Source of the DNA: a virus
Strand: one strand, 5' to 3'
Length of the DNA stretch: 31,146 nucleotides
Virus record (IMG/VR): IMGVR_UViG_3300009408_000227
Location: 1 to 31,146 of that record
Of the stretch, positions 11,975 through 20,847 are shown piece after piece. The position numbers were made by a program, and so were the translations under genes. The notes under the pieces are model-generated. The model did no database searches and was not told the DNA's origin. It saw only the letters and a list, made by a program, of their open reading frames with translations. How positions within the stretch are numbered: position 1 is the first letter of the stretch; the number at the start of each line of letters is the position of its first letter.

Positions 11975-14381
11975 AAGACTAACAGACGAAGAAATCAAAA
12001 TAATAGCCGAGACTGAAATTGAAAACGCTATCGGTATTACGTCAAGTAGCTCAAATTCTAACCGTAAAAACTCAAAGTCATTAGCAAAGCAACGAGCTAA
12101 TGCAATGGATAGATACCTTGGAGAGCCGATAGGTGATGAGCTAGAAGGGCGATCGGCTGTTCAAGGTCGAGATGTTTACGATGTTATTGAAATGATCTTG
12201 CCTAAATTGGTCAAGATGTTCACTCAAGCCAATGCTTCGGTAGAAATTGAACCTGTTAGCGCAGATGACGAACAGCAAGCACAACAAGAAACTGATGTAA
12301 TTAACCATATATTCTTTAAGAAAAACAATGGTTTTTTGTTACTTTATACGATGTTCAAAGATGCCTTACTCCAAAAGACAGGCGTAATTAAACGAATTGT
12401 TGAGGATAAAAATAAAAAAACACGACAAAACTACGACAATTTACCTAAAGAAGAATTAGCCGTATTACTATCTAATGAAGAAAATGAATTGATAGAAGAA
12501 ACGAAACATACTATTCAATTGGAAACCCCTGACCCCCAAACCGGGCAACTGTTACTAGTAGAAGTACCTGTATCCGATGTAACTATTATTCATACTGAAA
12601 ACTCAAAAGAATTAAGTTTTGAAGTTATCCCACCAGAAGAATTTTTAATATCAAGGGATGCTAAATCACCAGACCCACGCAAAGCTAGAATGTGCGGTCA
12701 TCAAACGACCGCCACGGCTTCTGATTTAATGGAAATGGGGTATACAAAGAAAGACATAGCACTCATGGAGGTGGGGAATAATGAGACAGAATTCAGCCAA
12801 GAAAAAATAGCTAGAAATCACTTAGTAGATGAAACAAACTTTGATGAAGTCATTAGCACTAATAAAGCTATGATAAATTACAAAGTATCTGAAATCTATA
12901 TGAAAGCCGATAAAGACGGTGATGGAATTGCAGAACTTTTAAAAGTGTTCATATCCGGTGGTTTTGTGGATATTGATGAGGTTGATTCAATACCCTTTAG
13001 CTCAATAACTCCTGTTATCCTCACTCATAAGTTTCATGGATTATCGATTGACGATTTAGTGAATGACCTTCAATCAATGCGTACCGGGCACTTAAGAGCT
13101 TTATTCGATAATACAAACCAATCAATTAACGGTACTACCTATTACAACGAGAACACAGTTAATGTTGAGGATTTATTAGTATCTAGTCCTTATGGTATTC
13201 GTGCAGTAGACGGAGTTCCAAGCCAAGAGGTTATGCAAATCAATCCTACTGGGTTACCTGCTCAAGCGTACCAACTACTAGAAGTTATTGACAAATTACG
13301 TGCTGATAGAATAGGTGATTTCACATCAGAGCTAGACCCTAATATATTAGCCAATGCTAATAATGGTGTCGTTGTTGAAATGATGAACGAAGTTAATGCA
13401 AAAACTGAAATGATAGCCCGTATATTTGCTGAAACAGGTATCAGGGATTTATTCCGTGATATTCATGAACAAATGCGTAAGATTGGCGATAGAGAACTAT
13501 CTATTAAAATACGCGGTGATTGGGTGCCAGTTAATCCGCAGGAATGGCAAGAACGGACTGATTTTACTGTCAAGGTAGGGTTAGGTACTAAGAATAGGCA
13601 GGAAGATTTGGCTAATCTAAATGGATTAATGCAATTACAGGCCCAATATCAGCAAATGGATGGTGGTCAAGGTCAATTAGTTACCTTTAATCATATGTAC
13701 AACACAGCAAAAGAGTATACCAATACTTTAGGAATGGTTAACGCTGATATGTATTTCCAAAATCCTCAAACAGCACAACCACCTCCACCACCAGAGCCAC
13801 AACCTGATATTGTTGGAGCTACTTTACAAATTGAACAGATGAAGAACCAAACTAAGATTGAGGAAGCTGCACTCAAGGATCAGCAATTGCAGCGTGCCGA
13901 GCAACTTGATCGAGAGAAAGCAGCTTTAAACGCTCAAACCGCCCAGGCTAAACAATCAATTGAAGAAGTTAAACTTCAGATCGCATCAATTAAAACCGAG
14001 GCTGAACACATGGCGGCTAGTGCTAAGTTAGAGGTAATGAATCGAGCTGGTGAACTGGACGAAGAACTTAAAAAGATGCAATTAATCTTTGAGCGGCGAG
14101 AAGCTAAAGCACAGCATGAACTAGACGAATACAAGGCTAATTTAGATTCAACCACTAAGATTATAATCGAGCAAATGAAACAACAAGAACCAAATATGAA
14201 AGCAATGGACACCGCTATCAATACTAAATTGAATGATATTTTTGCTAATGTCCAACAATTAGACGACAAAGTGTCAAAGCCAAAGAACCCAAAAATTAAA
14301 CGTGATTCAAGCGGCCAAGCTACACATATCGGGGATAGACCGATAAAGCGTGATGACGATGGAAATATTGAAGGTCTCTAA
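11964..14381 (+). CDS. Portal protein
   Basis: An 805-residue podovirus-type portal. The N-terminal part (MDRYLGEP, GRSAVQGRDVYDVIEMILPK) and the central SITPVILTHKFHGLSIDDLV with the NTNQSINGTTY region fit P22/SU10-type portals, which form the dodecameric DNA channel. After a proline hinge (PPPPPEPQP, about 612) comes a very long alpha-helical, Q/E/K-rich coiled coil to about 770, suggestive of a tall portal barrel reaching into the head. The C-terminal GDRPIKRDDDGNIEGL is a common portal tail. The start overlaps neuB by 11 bases and has AAGG about ten bases upstream. Size is at the upper end of the family. Confidence 0.9.
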   Translation: MEHKRLTDEEIKIIAETEIENAIGITSSSSNSNRKNSKSLAKQRANAMDRYLGEPIGDELEGRSAVQGRDVYDVIEMILPKLVKMFTQANASVEIEPVSADDEQQAQQETDVINHIFFKKNNGFLLLYTMFKDALLQKTGVIKRIVEDKNKKTRQNYDNLPKEELAVLLSNEENELIEETKHTIQLETPDPQTGQLLLVEVPVSDVTIIHTENSKELSFEVIPPEEFLISRDAKSPDPRKARMCGHQTTATASDLMEMGYTKKDIALMEVGNNETEFSQEKIARNHLVDETNFDEVISTNKAMINYKVSEIYMKADKDGDGIAELLKVFISGGFVDIDEVDSIPFSSITPVILTHKFHGLSIDDLVNDLQSMRTGHLRALFDNTNQSINGTTYYNENTVNVEDLLVSSPYGIRAVDGVPSQEVMQINPTGLPAQAYQLLEVIDKLRADRIGDFTSELDPNILANANNGVVVEMMNEVNAKTEMIARIFAETGIRDLFRDIHEQMRKIGDRELSIKIRGDWVPVNPQEWQERTDFTVKVGLGTKNRQEDLANLNGLMQLQAQYQQMDGGQGQLVTFNHMYNTAKEYTNTLGMVNADMYFQNPQTAQPPPPPEPQPDIVGATLQIEQMKNQTKIEEAALKDQQLQRAEQLDREKAALNAQTAQAKQSIEEVKLQIASIKTEAEHMAASAKLEVMNRAGELDEELKKMQLIFERREAKAQHELDEYKANLDSTTKIIIEQMKQQEPNMKAMDTAINTKLNDIFANVQQLDDKVSKPKNPKIKRDSSGQATHIGDRPIKRDDDGNIEGL

Positions 14382-14421
14382 TAGAGTGTTATGCCAACCT
14401 TTAAAATGATCTGGAAAAATA

Positions 14422-14778
14422 ATGGCTATCTCCAACATACTTAAAAAACAAGATTACACAGTAGGTATTAAGACTATTAATGCACGACCTATTCCGGTAA
14501 GCGCAAAAACAATAAAAGTAACGGCTATGCGTGAAGGCTGGAAGATAAACGAAGGGATGAGGATGCAAGTACAAGTTAGTATCTCGGGTAAGCCTTGGTT
14601 TACTTTAATGAAATGCAAAGCAAAGGGTGGAAAGGTATTAGATGAATATAGGCAGGAAATTATTGAAACTACTATGTTTACCAAAATTCCGCACCCTGAA
14701 ATAACTAACCGAAGGGTAAGAGCTAAGATAGAATTCTTTAACGTAATGGCAACAAAATTAGATGTTGAGTTCTTATAA
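14422..14778 (+). CDS. Hypothetical virion-block protein, 118 residues
   Basis: A small basic beta-rich protein (SAKTIKVTAMREG, MQVQVSISGKPWFTLMKC) with no signal or membrane segment. Located between portal and the two head or fibre-like proteins and coupled to the next gene by one base. The position suggests a minor head or connector component. No family recognised. Confidence 0.55.
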   Translation: MAISNILKKQDYTVGIKTINARPIPVSAKTIKVTAMREGWKINEGMRMQVQVSISGKPWFTLMKCKAKGGKVLDEYRQEIIETTMFTKIPHPEITNRRVRAKIEFFNVMATKLDVEFL

Positions 14779-15551
14779 TGGCTATCACACTAAAGTCAAC
14801 TAATAGCACTAGCAGCACATCAGACGCAGCTAGTTTCACATTTACTAATGGTTTAGTAGTTGCAGCAGGTACAGATAGATTTTTAACCTGCGCTGTCAGT
14901 TCTGAGGACGGTACTGATGCTGATATGTATATCACTAGTATTGTCGTTGATCCGGCAGGGGTTAATAAATCACTAACAAAGAGCGTTGAGGCATCCACAG
15001 GCGGCGGCGGGTTTTCTAACTATGCAAGCCTATGGTATTTAAAAGAAGCTGATTTCCCAGCAGCAGCAACTTATGACGTTGTAGTAACTTTCCCCGGTTC
15101 AGTTTCGGAATATGGCATTACTCTAAATGTTTATGAAAGTGTCGATTCTACAAGCCCAGAGGCAACAGGATCTCAGGTAAGTGGATCAACAACAACGGTT
15201 AGTGCAGCAATAACAACTATATCAGCTAATGCGTGGGTAGTTGATTGTGCATCATCAGGTGAGGCAGCGGTATCAATTAGTCCTGATAGCCCTCAAGTGT
15301 CAAGGAATGTAACTGATGCAGATTCTCATTGGCATGGCTGTAGTGATGTACCAATAGTGACTGCCGGAGCAACAAGTACGGACTGGACGGCGGTGAGTTC
15401 TGAAAATAGATTTATATTAGTTAATTTAGCATTGAAGCCTACAGGCGGCGGCGGTGGTGGAGGTGGTAGAATTATGAGCAGTTTAACAAATCATGGCGGT
15501 TTAGCTGGTAAAGGCGGTATAGCTGGACAGGGTGGAGGTTTAGCAGGATGA
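14778..15551 (+). CDS. Beta-sandwich virion protein with glycine-rich tail
   Basis: A 257-residue S/T/A-rich protein of alternating beta strands, like phage head-decoration or minor fibre proteins. The last 40 residues begin with a run of glycines and continue in degenerate repeats (GGLAGKGGIAGQGGGLAG), which could be a flexible assembly or trimerisation tail. Overlaps the next gene by four bases. Its long S/T tracts would also suit it as a glycan acceptor. Function inferred from composition and position only. Confidence 0.6.
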   Translation: MAITLKSTNSTSSTSDAASFTFTNGLVVAAGTDRFLTCAVSSEDGTDADMYITSIVVDPAGVNKSLTKSVEASTGGGGFSNYASLWYLKEADFPAAATYDVVVTFPGSVSEYGITLNVYESVDSTSPEATGSQVSGSTTTVSAAITTISANAWVVDCASSGEAAVSISPDSPQVSRNVTDADSHWHGCSDVPIVTAGATSTDWTAVSSENRFILVNLALKPTGGGGGGGGRIMSSLTNHGGLAGKGGIAGQGGGLAG

Positions 15552-16429
15552 GAGATATAACGTTAGGTGATACGATTTATATCAGGTTTACTACTAGGGC
15601 CTTTGCTACTGGAGTTCCTACCACTTTAGCGGGTACTCCTGTTTTATCGATTTATGAAGAAAATAATTTAGTACAAATTACTGCCGGTGTTAGTGTGACA
15701 GCAGATTATGATTCAGTTACAGGGCTTAACCAAGCAACCATCGTAGCAACTTCTGGAAATGGATATGAGTCAGGAAAATCTTATGATTTAGTCATAACCA
15801 CTGGTACTGTAAGCAGTGTATCGGTAGTTGGCGAAGTTGTAGGTTCGTTTACCGTGGAATCTAGTTCCGCATTTATTAGATTAGGTTCACCGGCCAGTGC
15901 CAGCATTGCAGCCGATCTGGTTGCTATTGATAACTTCGTTGATGGTATTGAAACAGCAGTGATTACCAATGCTGCTGGTGTAGATATATCGGCTGATATT
16001 GCCGCAGCCAAAGTTGATACAGCCGCTATTTTGGTTGACACTGGAACAACTATCCCCGGAACAATAATAACTCTACAAAGTGATACTGATAATATTCAAA
16101 CCAGAATACCGGCGGCTTTAGTTGGTGGGGTGATGGATTCAAATGTAAGTGCTATTTCATCGGATACAACAGCAGCAACAAATTTGAGTAAATCAGCCCT
16201 TGGAATTAGCTCTGGATTATGTTCTGGAACGCCAACAACTACGACTATTGCTACAGATTTAACAGATACAACTAATGAAACTTATACAGGTAGGGTCATC
16301 ATTATGACTTCGGGTAATGCTAAAAATGAGGCAACAGATATCACAGCTTATGACGGAACGACAAAGACATTAACCGTCACAGCTTTAGCGACTGCACCAG
16401 CAGCAAATGATACCTTTGTTATTGTATGA
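15548..16429 (+). CDS. Ig-like/repeat virion protein, decoration or fibre type
   Basis: A 293-residue protein. The first 105 residues look like an Ig-like beta sandwich (GDTIYIRFTTRAFATGVPTT). The middle has short helical repeats of the kind IAADLVAIDNFVDGIE and ADIAAAKVDTAAILVDTG, found in phage baseplate/decoration proteins. A last beta-rich domain of about 60 residues ends TAPAANDTFVIV. It probably sits on the outside of the head or at the head-tail join. Coupled to its neighbours by four-base overlaps. Confidence 0.6.
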   Translation: MRDITLGDTIYIRFTTRAFATGVPTTLAGTPVLSIYEENNLVQITAGVSVTADYDSVTGLNQATIVATSGNGYESGKSYDLVITTGTVSSVSVVGEVVGSFTVESSSAFIRLGSPASASIAADLVAIDNFVDGIETAVITNAAGVDISADIAAAKVDTAAILVDTGTTIPGTIITLQSDTDNIQTRIPAALVGGVMDSNVSAISSDTTAATNLSKSALGISSGLCSGTPTTTTIATDLTDTTNETYTGRVIIMTSGNAKNEATDITAYDGTTKTLTVTALATAPAANDTFVIV

Positions 16430-16815
16430 TAACTAGATTAGGCTTATATGCAGGAGCTAGGTCTGCTTATAGTACATTCTCAGCTAAAACAGAGACAATA
16501 ATAGAAAGCATTATTTCGTCAGGTGTGCCTAGCAAACCTCAGAAACTACGGAGAATAATGATAGGTAGCGAACTATTCGTTATTAAAAGTCCAGAGCATG
16601 AACAATATTTATTAAATAGATTTTTAGATAAGCAACAAAAAGAGTTTGACCGCTTAATTATGGCAAAGAAAATGCCTTCAATTAAGAAAAAAATTAAACT
16701 TACATCCAATCAAATTACCAGAACAAAAACCAGACTTAAGAAAGCGGAGAATAAAGTATGGCAGCAAAAGATAAGAAACGAGGACGAGGAAATCCTATTG
16801 TTACTAGCACTGTAA
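16426..16815 (+). CDS. Hypothetical basic protein, 129 residues
   Basis: Starts by an ATGA overlap. The N-terminal part (LYAGARSAYSTFSAKT) is polar, the C-terminal half is a highly basic helix (KKIKLTSNQITRTKTRLKK). The 3' 58 bases overlap the next gene in another frame. Compatible with a small head-associated or DNA-contacting protein. No family recognised. Confidence 0.5.
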   Translation: MITRLGLYAGARSAYSTFSAKTETIIESIISSGVPSKPQKLRRIMIGSELFVIKSPEHEQYLLNRFLDKQQKEFDRLIMAKKMPSIKKKIKLTSNQITRTKTRLKKAENKVWQQKIRNEDEEILLLLAL

Positions 16816-17066
16816 ATGAATTAAAAGAGGTTTCATCAACAAGCGACGCAGCGGAAAAACTCTTGAATAATGCAACTTTAAATAAAGCATTGCTCGCAAT
16901 GAAAAATAATGCTTTTGAATCTTTGTGTAAAACAGAGATTAATGATCGAGAAACAAGGGAATCTATCCACTTTTTGATAAAGACGATAGACAGTTTTAAA
17001 AAGGAACTTGCCACCTACATAAACAAAGGCGCAACAGCTAAATTTAAACTGGAGAATAGAAAATGA
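16758..17066 (+). CDS. Hypothetical helical protein before the scaffold gene
   Basis: A 102-residue protein with a basic start (MAAKDKKRGRGNP) and predicted helices, including FLIKTIDSFKKELATYINKG. CGGAG about eight bases before the ATG supports a start inside the preceding gene. It ends by ATGA overlap with the scaffold gene. Position suggests a minor head-assembly protein. Family not recognised. Confidence 0.55.
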   Translation: MAAKDKKRGRGNPIVTSTVNELKEVSSTSDAAEKLLNNATLNKALLAMKNNAFESLCKTEINDRETRESIHFLIKTIDSFKKELATYINKGATAKFKLENRK

Positions 17067-18148
17067 GTGATACAGCGGAATCAACAGCACCACAAGGATC
17101 AATGCAAGAAGCTACAGACAAATTAAAAGCATTGAGAGAACCCGAACCACAGCAGGAAGCGACTCAAGAGACTGAGGAAACTCAAGCTATTGAGAATACC
17201 GATGAAGTAGCAGAAACAAAAGACGAGACAACGGAAACGCAAGCTAACGAAACGGAAACACAGGAAGTTGAACAAGAAGCACCAGAAGATACTACAGATT
17301 CAATCGAACTAGATGCCGATCAATTCTCGCAACTTTTACATATTGAAAATGATAAGTTAATTGTCGATGACGATAATCAAATCAAATTTAAGACTAAAGT
17401 AGATGGAGAACAAGGAGAGGCTACCCTAGAACAATTGATTAAAAGTTACCAAACTGAGGCTAGTAACAACAACAAAAGCATGAATCTTGCAGAGTCCAAA
17501 AAGCAGCAGCAAGAGCTTTTTGACCAAAGCAATCAGCATATTCAACAACAATCGCAATATGCAGCAACAGTGCTTGAATCTATTAATCAAAATTTCTTAA
17601 ATGAAGTGAATCAGGCTGATTTAGATCAATTACGTATCGATGACCCGGCAGAATATTCAGCCAAACAAATCGAGTTTAACCAAAAGCGTGAACAAATCCA
17701 AAATTTAGCCAGTCAATCATTACAGATACTAGAAGACCAGAATCGAGCAAAAGAAGCAGAACAGCAAAGACTAATAGGGGAACGGATACCTATTGAAGCG
17801 CAAGCAATGAAAGATAAATTTAAATCAATGAATATCGATGTAAATGAGACGCTTCAAAATGATATAACTACCTATCTTGTAAACCAGAACTATTCTAATG
17901 ATGAAATAAATAACAATTTAGATCATCGTTTTATGGTAATGGCTTATAAGGCTAAGATGTTCGATCAGGGTATTAAAAACTTAACTCAAAAACAGGTAAA
18001 GAAAAAATTACCTAAAGTCTTAAAGACTGGACAGAAGCCAAGCCAAAAAGCTGTAGATACAGCTAAATTAAATAAGGCGGTTGCTCAGGCTAAAAAATCT
18101 GGTTCTATGGATGATGCTATTGCACGTTTAAAAGCAACTAGAACTTAA
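17063..18148 (+). CDS. Scaffolding protein
   Basis: A 361-residue protein directly before the capsid gene. The first 100 residues are extremely acidic (QEATQETEETQAIENTDEVA), the centre is a Q-rich helical coiled coil (about 130-245), and the last 60 residues are basic (VKKKLPKVLKTGQK, ARLKATRT). Acidic-helical-basic organisation with a basic C-terminus that binds the capsid protein is the usual phage scaffold layout. It would fill the prohead and leave before packaging. Confidence 0.8.
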   Translation: MSDTAESTAPQGSMQEATDKLKALREPEPQQEATQETEETQAIENTDEVAETKDETTETQANETETQEVEQEAPEDTTDSIELDADQFSQLLHIENDKLIVDDDNQIKFKTKVDGEQGEATLEQLIKSYQTEASNNNKSMNLAESKKQQQELFDQSNQHIQQQSQYAATVLESINQNFLNEVNQADLDQLRIDDPAEYSAKQIEFNQKREQIQNLASQSLQILEDQNRAKEAEQQRLIGERIPIEAQAMKDKFKSMNIDVNETLQNDITTYLVNQNYSNDEINNNLDHRFMVMAYKAKMFDQGIKNLTQKQVKKKLPKVLKTGQKPSQKAVDTAKLNKAVAQAKKSGSMDDAIARLKATRT

Positions 18149-18160
18149 GAGGTAACTATC

Positions 18161-19120
18161 ATGGCATTGCCATCAAATACATTTACACAATATGATTCAA
18201 TCGGTAATCGTGAGGACTTATCAGACGTTATTTATGACGTTAGTCCGACCGAAACGCCTTTTGCGTCAGGTATTAAACGAGTATCAGCTACAGCCGTTCT
18301 ACATGAATGGCAAACTGATTCATTGGACGCAGCAACAGCAAACAACGCCGCTTTAGAAGGCGATGACGCTACAGGCACAGCAGTAACACCAACAGTACGA
18401 GTCACTAACCGCTGTCAAATCATGGATAAAGTGATTGTCGTTTCTGCTACTCAACGTGCTATTGTTACAGCAGGTCGAGCAGATGAGCTGGATTTTCAAA
18501 CGGTTCGTAAAGGTCGAGAGCTAAAACGTGATGTTGAGGCCGCTATTACTGGTAGTAATGCAGCAACAGCAGGGTCAACAGCTACAGCACGTTTGCTAGG
18601 CGGTGTTGAGACTTATTTAGCGACTAACATTAATCGTACAACCACAACCCATACGACGCCGGGTGCAGGTGCGGCGATTACTGACGGTACTGGATTAACC
18701 TTAACAGGTGCAACAATGAAAACAGCGTTAGATGACGTTATATCATTGGCTTGGACAGAGGGCGGCGATCCTTCTACTATTATGTTAGGTGCAAGTAACA
18801 AACAGGTTGCGTCAGGCATGACAGGGATTGCAACGCTTTATCGTGATAACCCAGCCGGTATGCAAGGTCAATTAATCGGTGGCGCAGATAGCTATGTTTC
18901 TGATTTCGGGAATCATACTATTGTACCTAACCGATTTATGAGAACTCGCACCGTATTAGTTTTAGACATGGAATTCTTTGCAATCGCAGAGCTTCGCGGT
19001 ATGCAAACGACTGAACTAGCTAAAACTGGTGATAATGACAAAGTGCAGTTAATTACTGAATTGACTCTCGAAGCACGTAACGAGAAATCAAGCGGTAAAA
19101 TTGCAGACGCTTTACCATAA
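18161..19120 (+). CDS. Major capsid protein, SU10-like (DUF5309)
   Basis: A 319-residue protein matching the SU10/DUF5309 major capsid group. The start ALPSNTFTQYDSIGNREDLS with IYDVSPTETPFASGI, the LHEWQTDSLDAAT segment and the C-terminal MEFFAIAELRGMQTTELAKT are characteristic, and the fold is HK97-like. Residues about 130-182 include a threonine-rich insertion (NRTTTTHTT, 158-166), likely surface-exposed. AGAGG precedes the ATG. A strong terminator follows the gene. The next but one gene is a TPR-glycosyltransferase. Confidence 0.88.
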   Translation: MALPSNTFTQYDSIGNREDLSDVIYDVSPTETPFASGIKRVSATAVLHEWQTDSLDAATANNAALEGDDATGTAVTPTVRVTNRCQIMDKVIVVSATQRAIVTAGRADELDFQTVRKGRELKRDVEAAITGSNAATAGSTATARLLGGVETYLATNINRTTTTHTTPGAGAAITDGTGLTLTGATMKTALDDVISLAWTEGGDPSTIMLGASNKQVASGMTGIATLYRDNPAGMQGQLIGGADSYVSDFGNHTIVPNRFMRTRTVLVLDMEFFAIAELRGMQTTELAKTGDNDKVQLITELTLEARNEKSSGKIADALP

Positions 19121-19134
19121 GCAATATAGGGAGG

Positions 19135-19162
19135 GGGAGGGCTTCGGCCTTCCCTTCTTTTT
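19135..19162 (+). terminator. Intrinsic terminator after the capsid gene
   Basis: GGGAGGGC (19135-19142) pairs with GCCTTCCC (19147-19154) around a TTCG tetraloop with one G-T pair, followed by TTCTTTTT. It sits within the late operon, so it should lower transcription of all tail genes relative to capsid unless antiterminated. Confidence 0.85.
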
Positions 19163-19174
19163 ATAGGTGGGACA

Positions 19175-19489
19175 ATGAAAAGGCTATTAGATCACGATGA
19201 ACTAACCGGCATATCGACTTATCATGAGTACGATCATGCCAACAAAAAAACAATCATTGAATCAATACAGGATATCGATCCTATATTAGCATTAAACAAA
19301 ATGCGTTCAGGTGATTTAAAGAAAAAAGAAAACTGGTGGTATATTGGGACAATCCCCGATACTACTATCCTTCAATGGGCTAAAGAATGTGGTCATAATC
19401 CTTACACTAAAGAATGGAACGAATATTCTAAAAAACAACTACAAAAAGCAGAATTTCGTAAATTAAACATGAATGGTATTAAGTTTTGA
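19175..19489 (+). CDS. Conserved post-capsid phage protein
   Basis: A 104-residue protein. MKRLLDHDELTGISTYHEYD, then IIESIQDIDPILALNKMR, and WWYIGTIPDTTILQWAKE match a small protein often encoded just after the capsid gene in podovirus-like phages. Its molecular role is not known to me. AGGTGGG before the ATG is a strong ribosome binding site. It overlaps the TPR-glycosyltransferase by a TTGA start/stop. Confidence 0.75.
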   Translation: MKRLLDHDELTGISTYHEYDHANKKTIIESIQDIDPILALNKMRSGDLKKKENWWYIGTIPDTTILQWAKECGHNPYTKEWNEYSKKQLQKAEFRKLNMNGIKF

Positions 19490-20844
19490 TTATCGAAGTT
19501 AAGAGATTGATAGACTCGGAAAACTATCAACAAGCCACTGGGATTATTTTAGACCTGTTAGATCAAAATCCCAATGATGCTATGGCTCTATTTTTATTCG
19601 GGGCCATGTTAATAAAGCAAGATAAATTAGGGCTTGCTTATAATATTTGTGCGAGAGCTGCAAAGTTAGAGCCTGAAAAATCCGCAATATGGGCTAATTA
19701 CGGGGTATGCCAACCTGACAACCCCGATGGATGGGAGGCGGCAAAGTGGTGTCTTAACAAATCCTTAGAATTAGAACCCGATAACAGTCAAGCAATGGCT
19801 CAGATGGCTAGCTTAATGATAAATACCTGTGAGCCTAAAGAAGCGCGTATATGGGCTAATAAAGCCTTAAAGATAAACCTTAATAGTAAAGTAGCGTTAG
19901 GATCTAAGGCGTTCGCTTATTTGATGGAAAGTAACTGGAAAAAAGGCTTTGAGTATTATAAATGCATGTTGCAGACCCAATATAGAAACGATGTGCAATA
20001 CGGCAACTTGCCGATGTGGGAAGGTAAAAAAGGCGAGACAGTCATAGTTTATGGCGAACAGGGGATAGGGGAAGAAATAACCTTTACTCAGGTTTTAAAC
20101 GATTTGTCCAAAGATTGTACTGTTATTTATGATGGTATGCCGAGGGTTAAGAATTTGTTACAACGCAGTTTCCCAAATGTTCATGTTTGCGGGGATAGGT
20201 GGTCAAATCAATTAAGTTACCCGGAAGGCTTAACACCTACTGCAAGAATACCTTTGCTTGGATTACCCGCGTTCTACAGAACTAAAAACGCTGATTTCGA
20301 TGGTAAACCTTATTTAAAAGCTGATTCGAGTATGCGAGACAGTATTAAGGGGCTGCTTAGTTCATTAGGAGATAACCCTAAAATCGGTATAGCATGGACA
20401 GGAGGTACTACTAATTCAAGAGGTCACTTAAGAACACAAAGCCTTGATAGTCTTACTCAAGTGTTAAGAACTCCTGATGTTGATTTCATATCATTGCAAT
20501 ACCTTGATCCAAAAGAAGAAATAGAACAATACCAAAAAGAAAGGGATATTAAAATACATCATTTCCCGTGGATTACCGAAGTTAAGGACTACGACTTAAC
20601 AGCAGCTTTAGTGAGTGAATTGGATCTCATTATTTCAGTCCCTACCTCAGTCACTCAATTAGGTGGTGCTTTAGGCGTTGAAACGTGGGTCTTGGTTCCA
20701 GAAATTCGAGGCTGGTTATTTTACGGAGACTATTATGTATGGGCTAATAGCGTAGAACCTATACATAATTGGAATATAAAGGATATTTCGGCTAAACTAC
20801 AAGCATGGTTAAGCGGAGATCATGCAAAGCAAATAGAAGGCTAA
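19486..20844 (+). CDS. TPR-domain glycosyltransferase (GT9/GT41-like)
   Basis: A 452-residue protein. Residues 1-165 are tetratricopeptide repeats (AIWANYGVC, AKWCLNKSLELEPDNSQAMA, WANKALKINLNSKVALGSKA). Residues about 185-452 are a glycosyltransferase of the TPR-linked GT9/GT41-like type: VIVYGEQGIGEEITFTQVL, KIGIAWTGG, and SELDLIISVPTSVTQLGGAL then VETWVLVP. TPR plus such a domain usually modifies proteins. The TTG start overlaps the previous stop by four bases, so expression is coupled and probably modest. Two genes after the major capsid, its likely target is a virion protein. The sugar donor may come from the phage cassette or the host. Confidence 0.85.
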   Translation: MIIEVKRLIDSENYQQATGIILDLLDQNPNDAMALFLFGAMLIKQDKLGLAYNICARAAKLEPEKSAIWANYGVCQPDNPDGWEAAKWCLNKSLELEPDNSQAMAQMASLMINTCEPKEARIWANKALKINLNSKVALGSKAFAYLMESNWKKGFEYYKCMLQTQYRNDVQYGNLPMWEGKKGETVIVYGEQGIGEEITFTQVLNDLSKDCTVIYDGMPRVKNLLQRSFPNVHVCGDRWSNQLSYPEGLTPTARIPLLGLPAFYRTKNADFDGKPYLKADSSMRDSIKGLLSSLGDNPKIGIAWTGGTTNSRGHLRTQSLDSLTQVLRTPDVDFISLQYLDPKEEIEQYQKERDIKIHHFPWITEVKDYDLTAALVSELDLIISVPTSVTQLGGALGVETWVLVPEIRGWLFYGDYYVWANSVEPIHNWNIKDISAKLQAWLSGDHAKQIEG

Positions 20845-20847
20845 CGC

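Noticed and set aside
13976-14269. Long minus-strand open frames inside portal, ejection and other genes.
   Set aside because: They mirror strongly coding plus-strand genes, lack ribosome binding sites and encode unlikely proteins.
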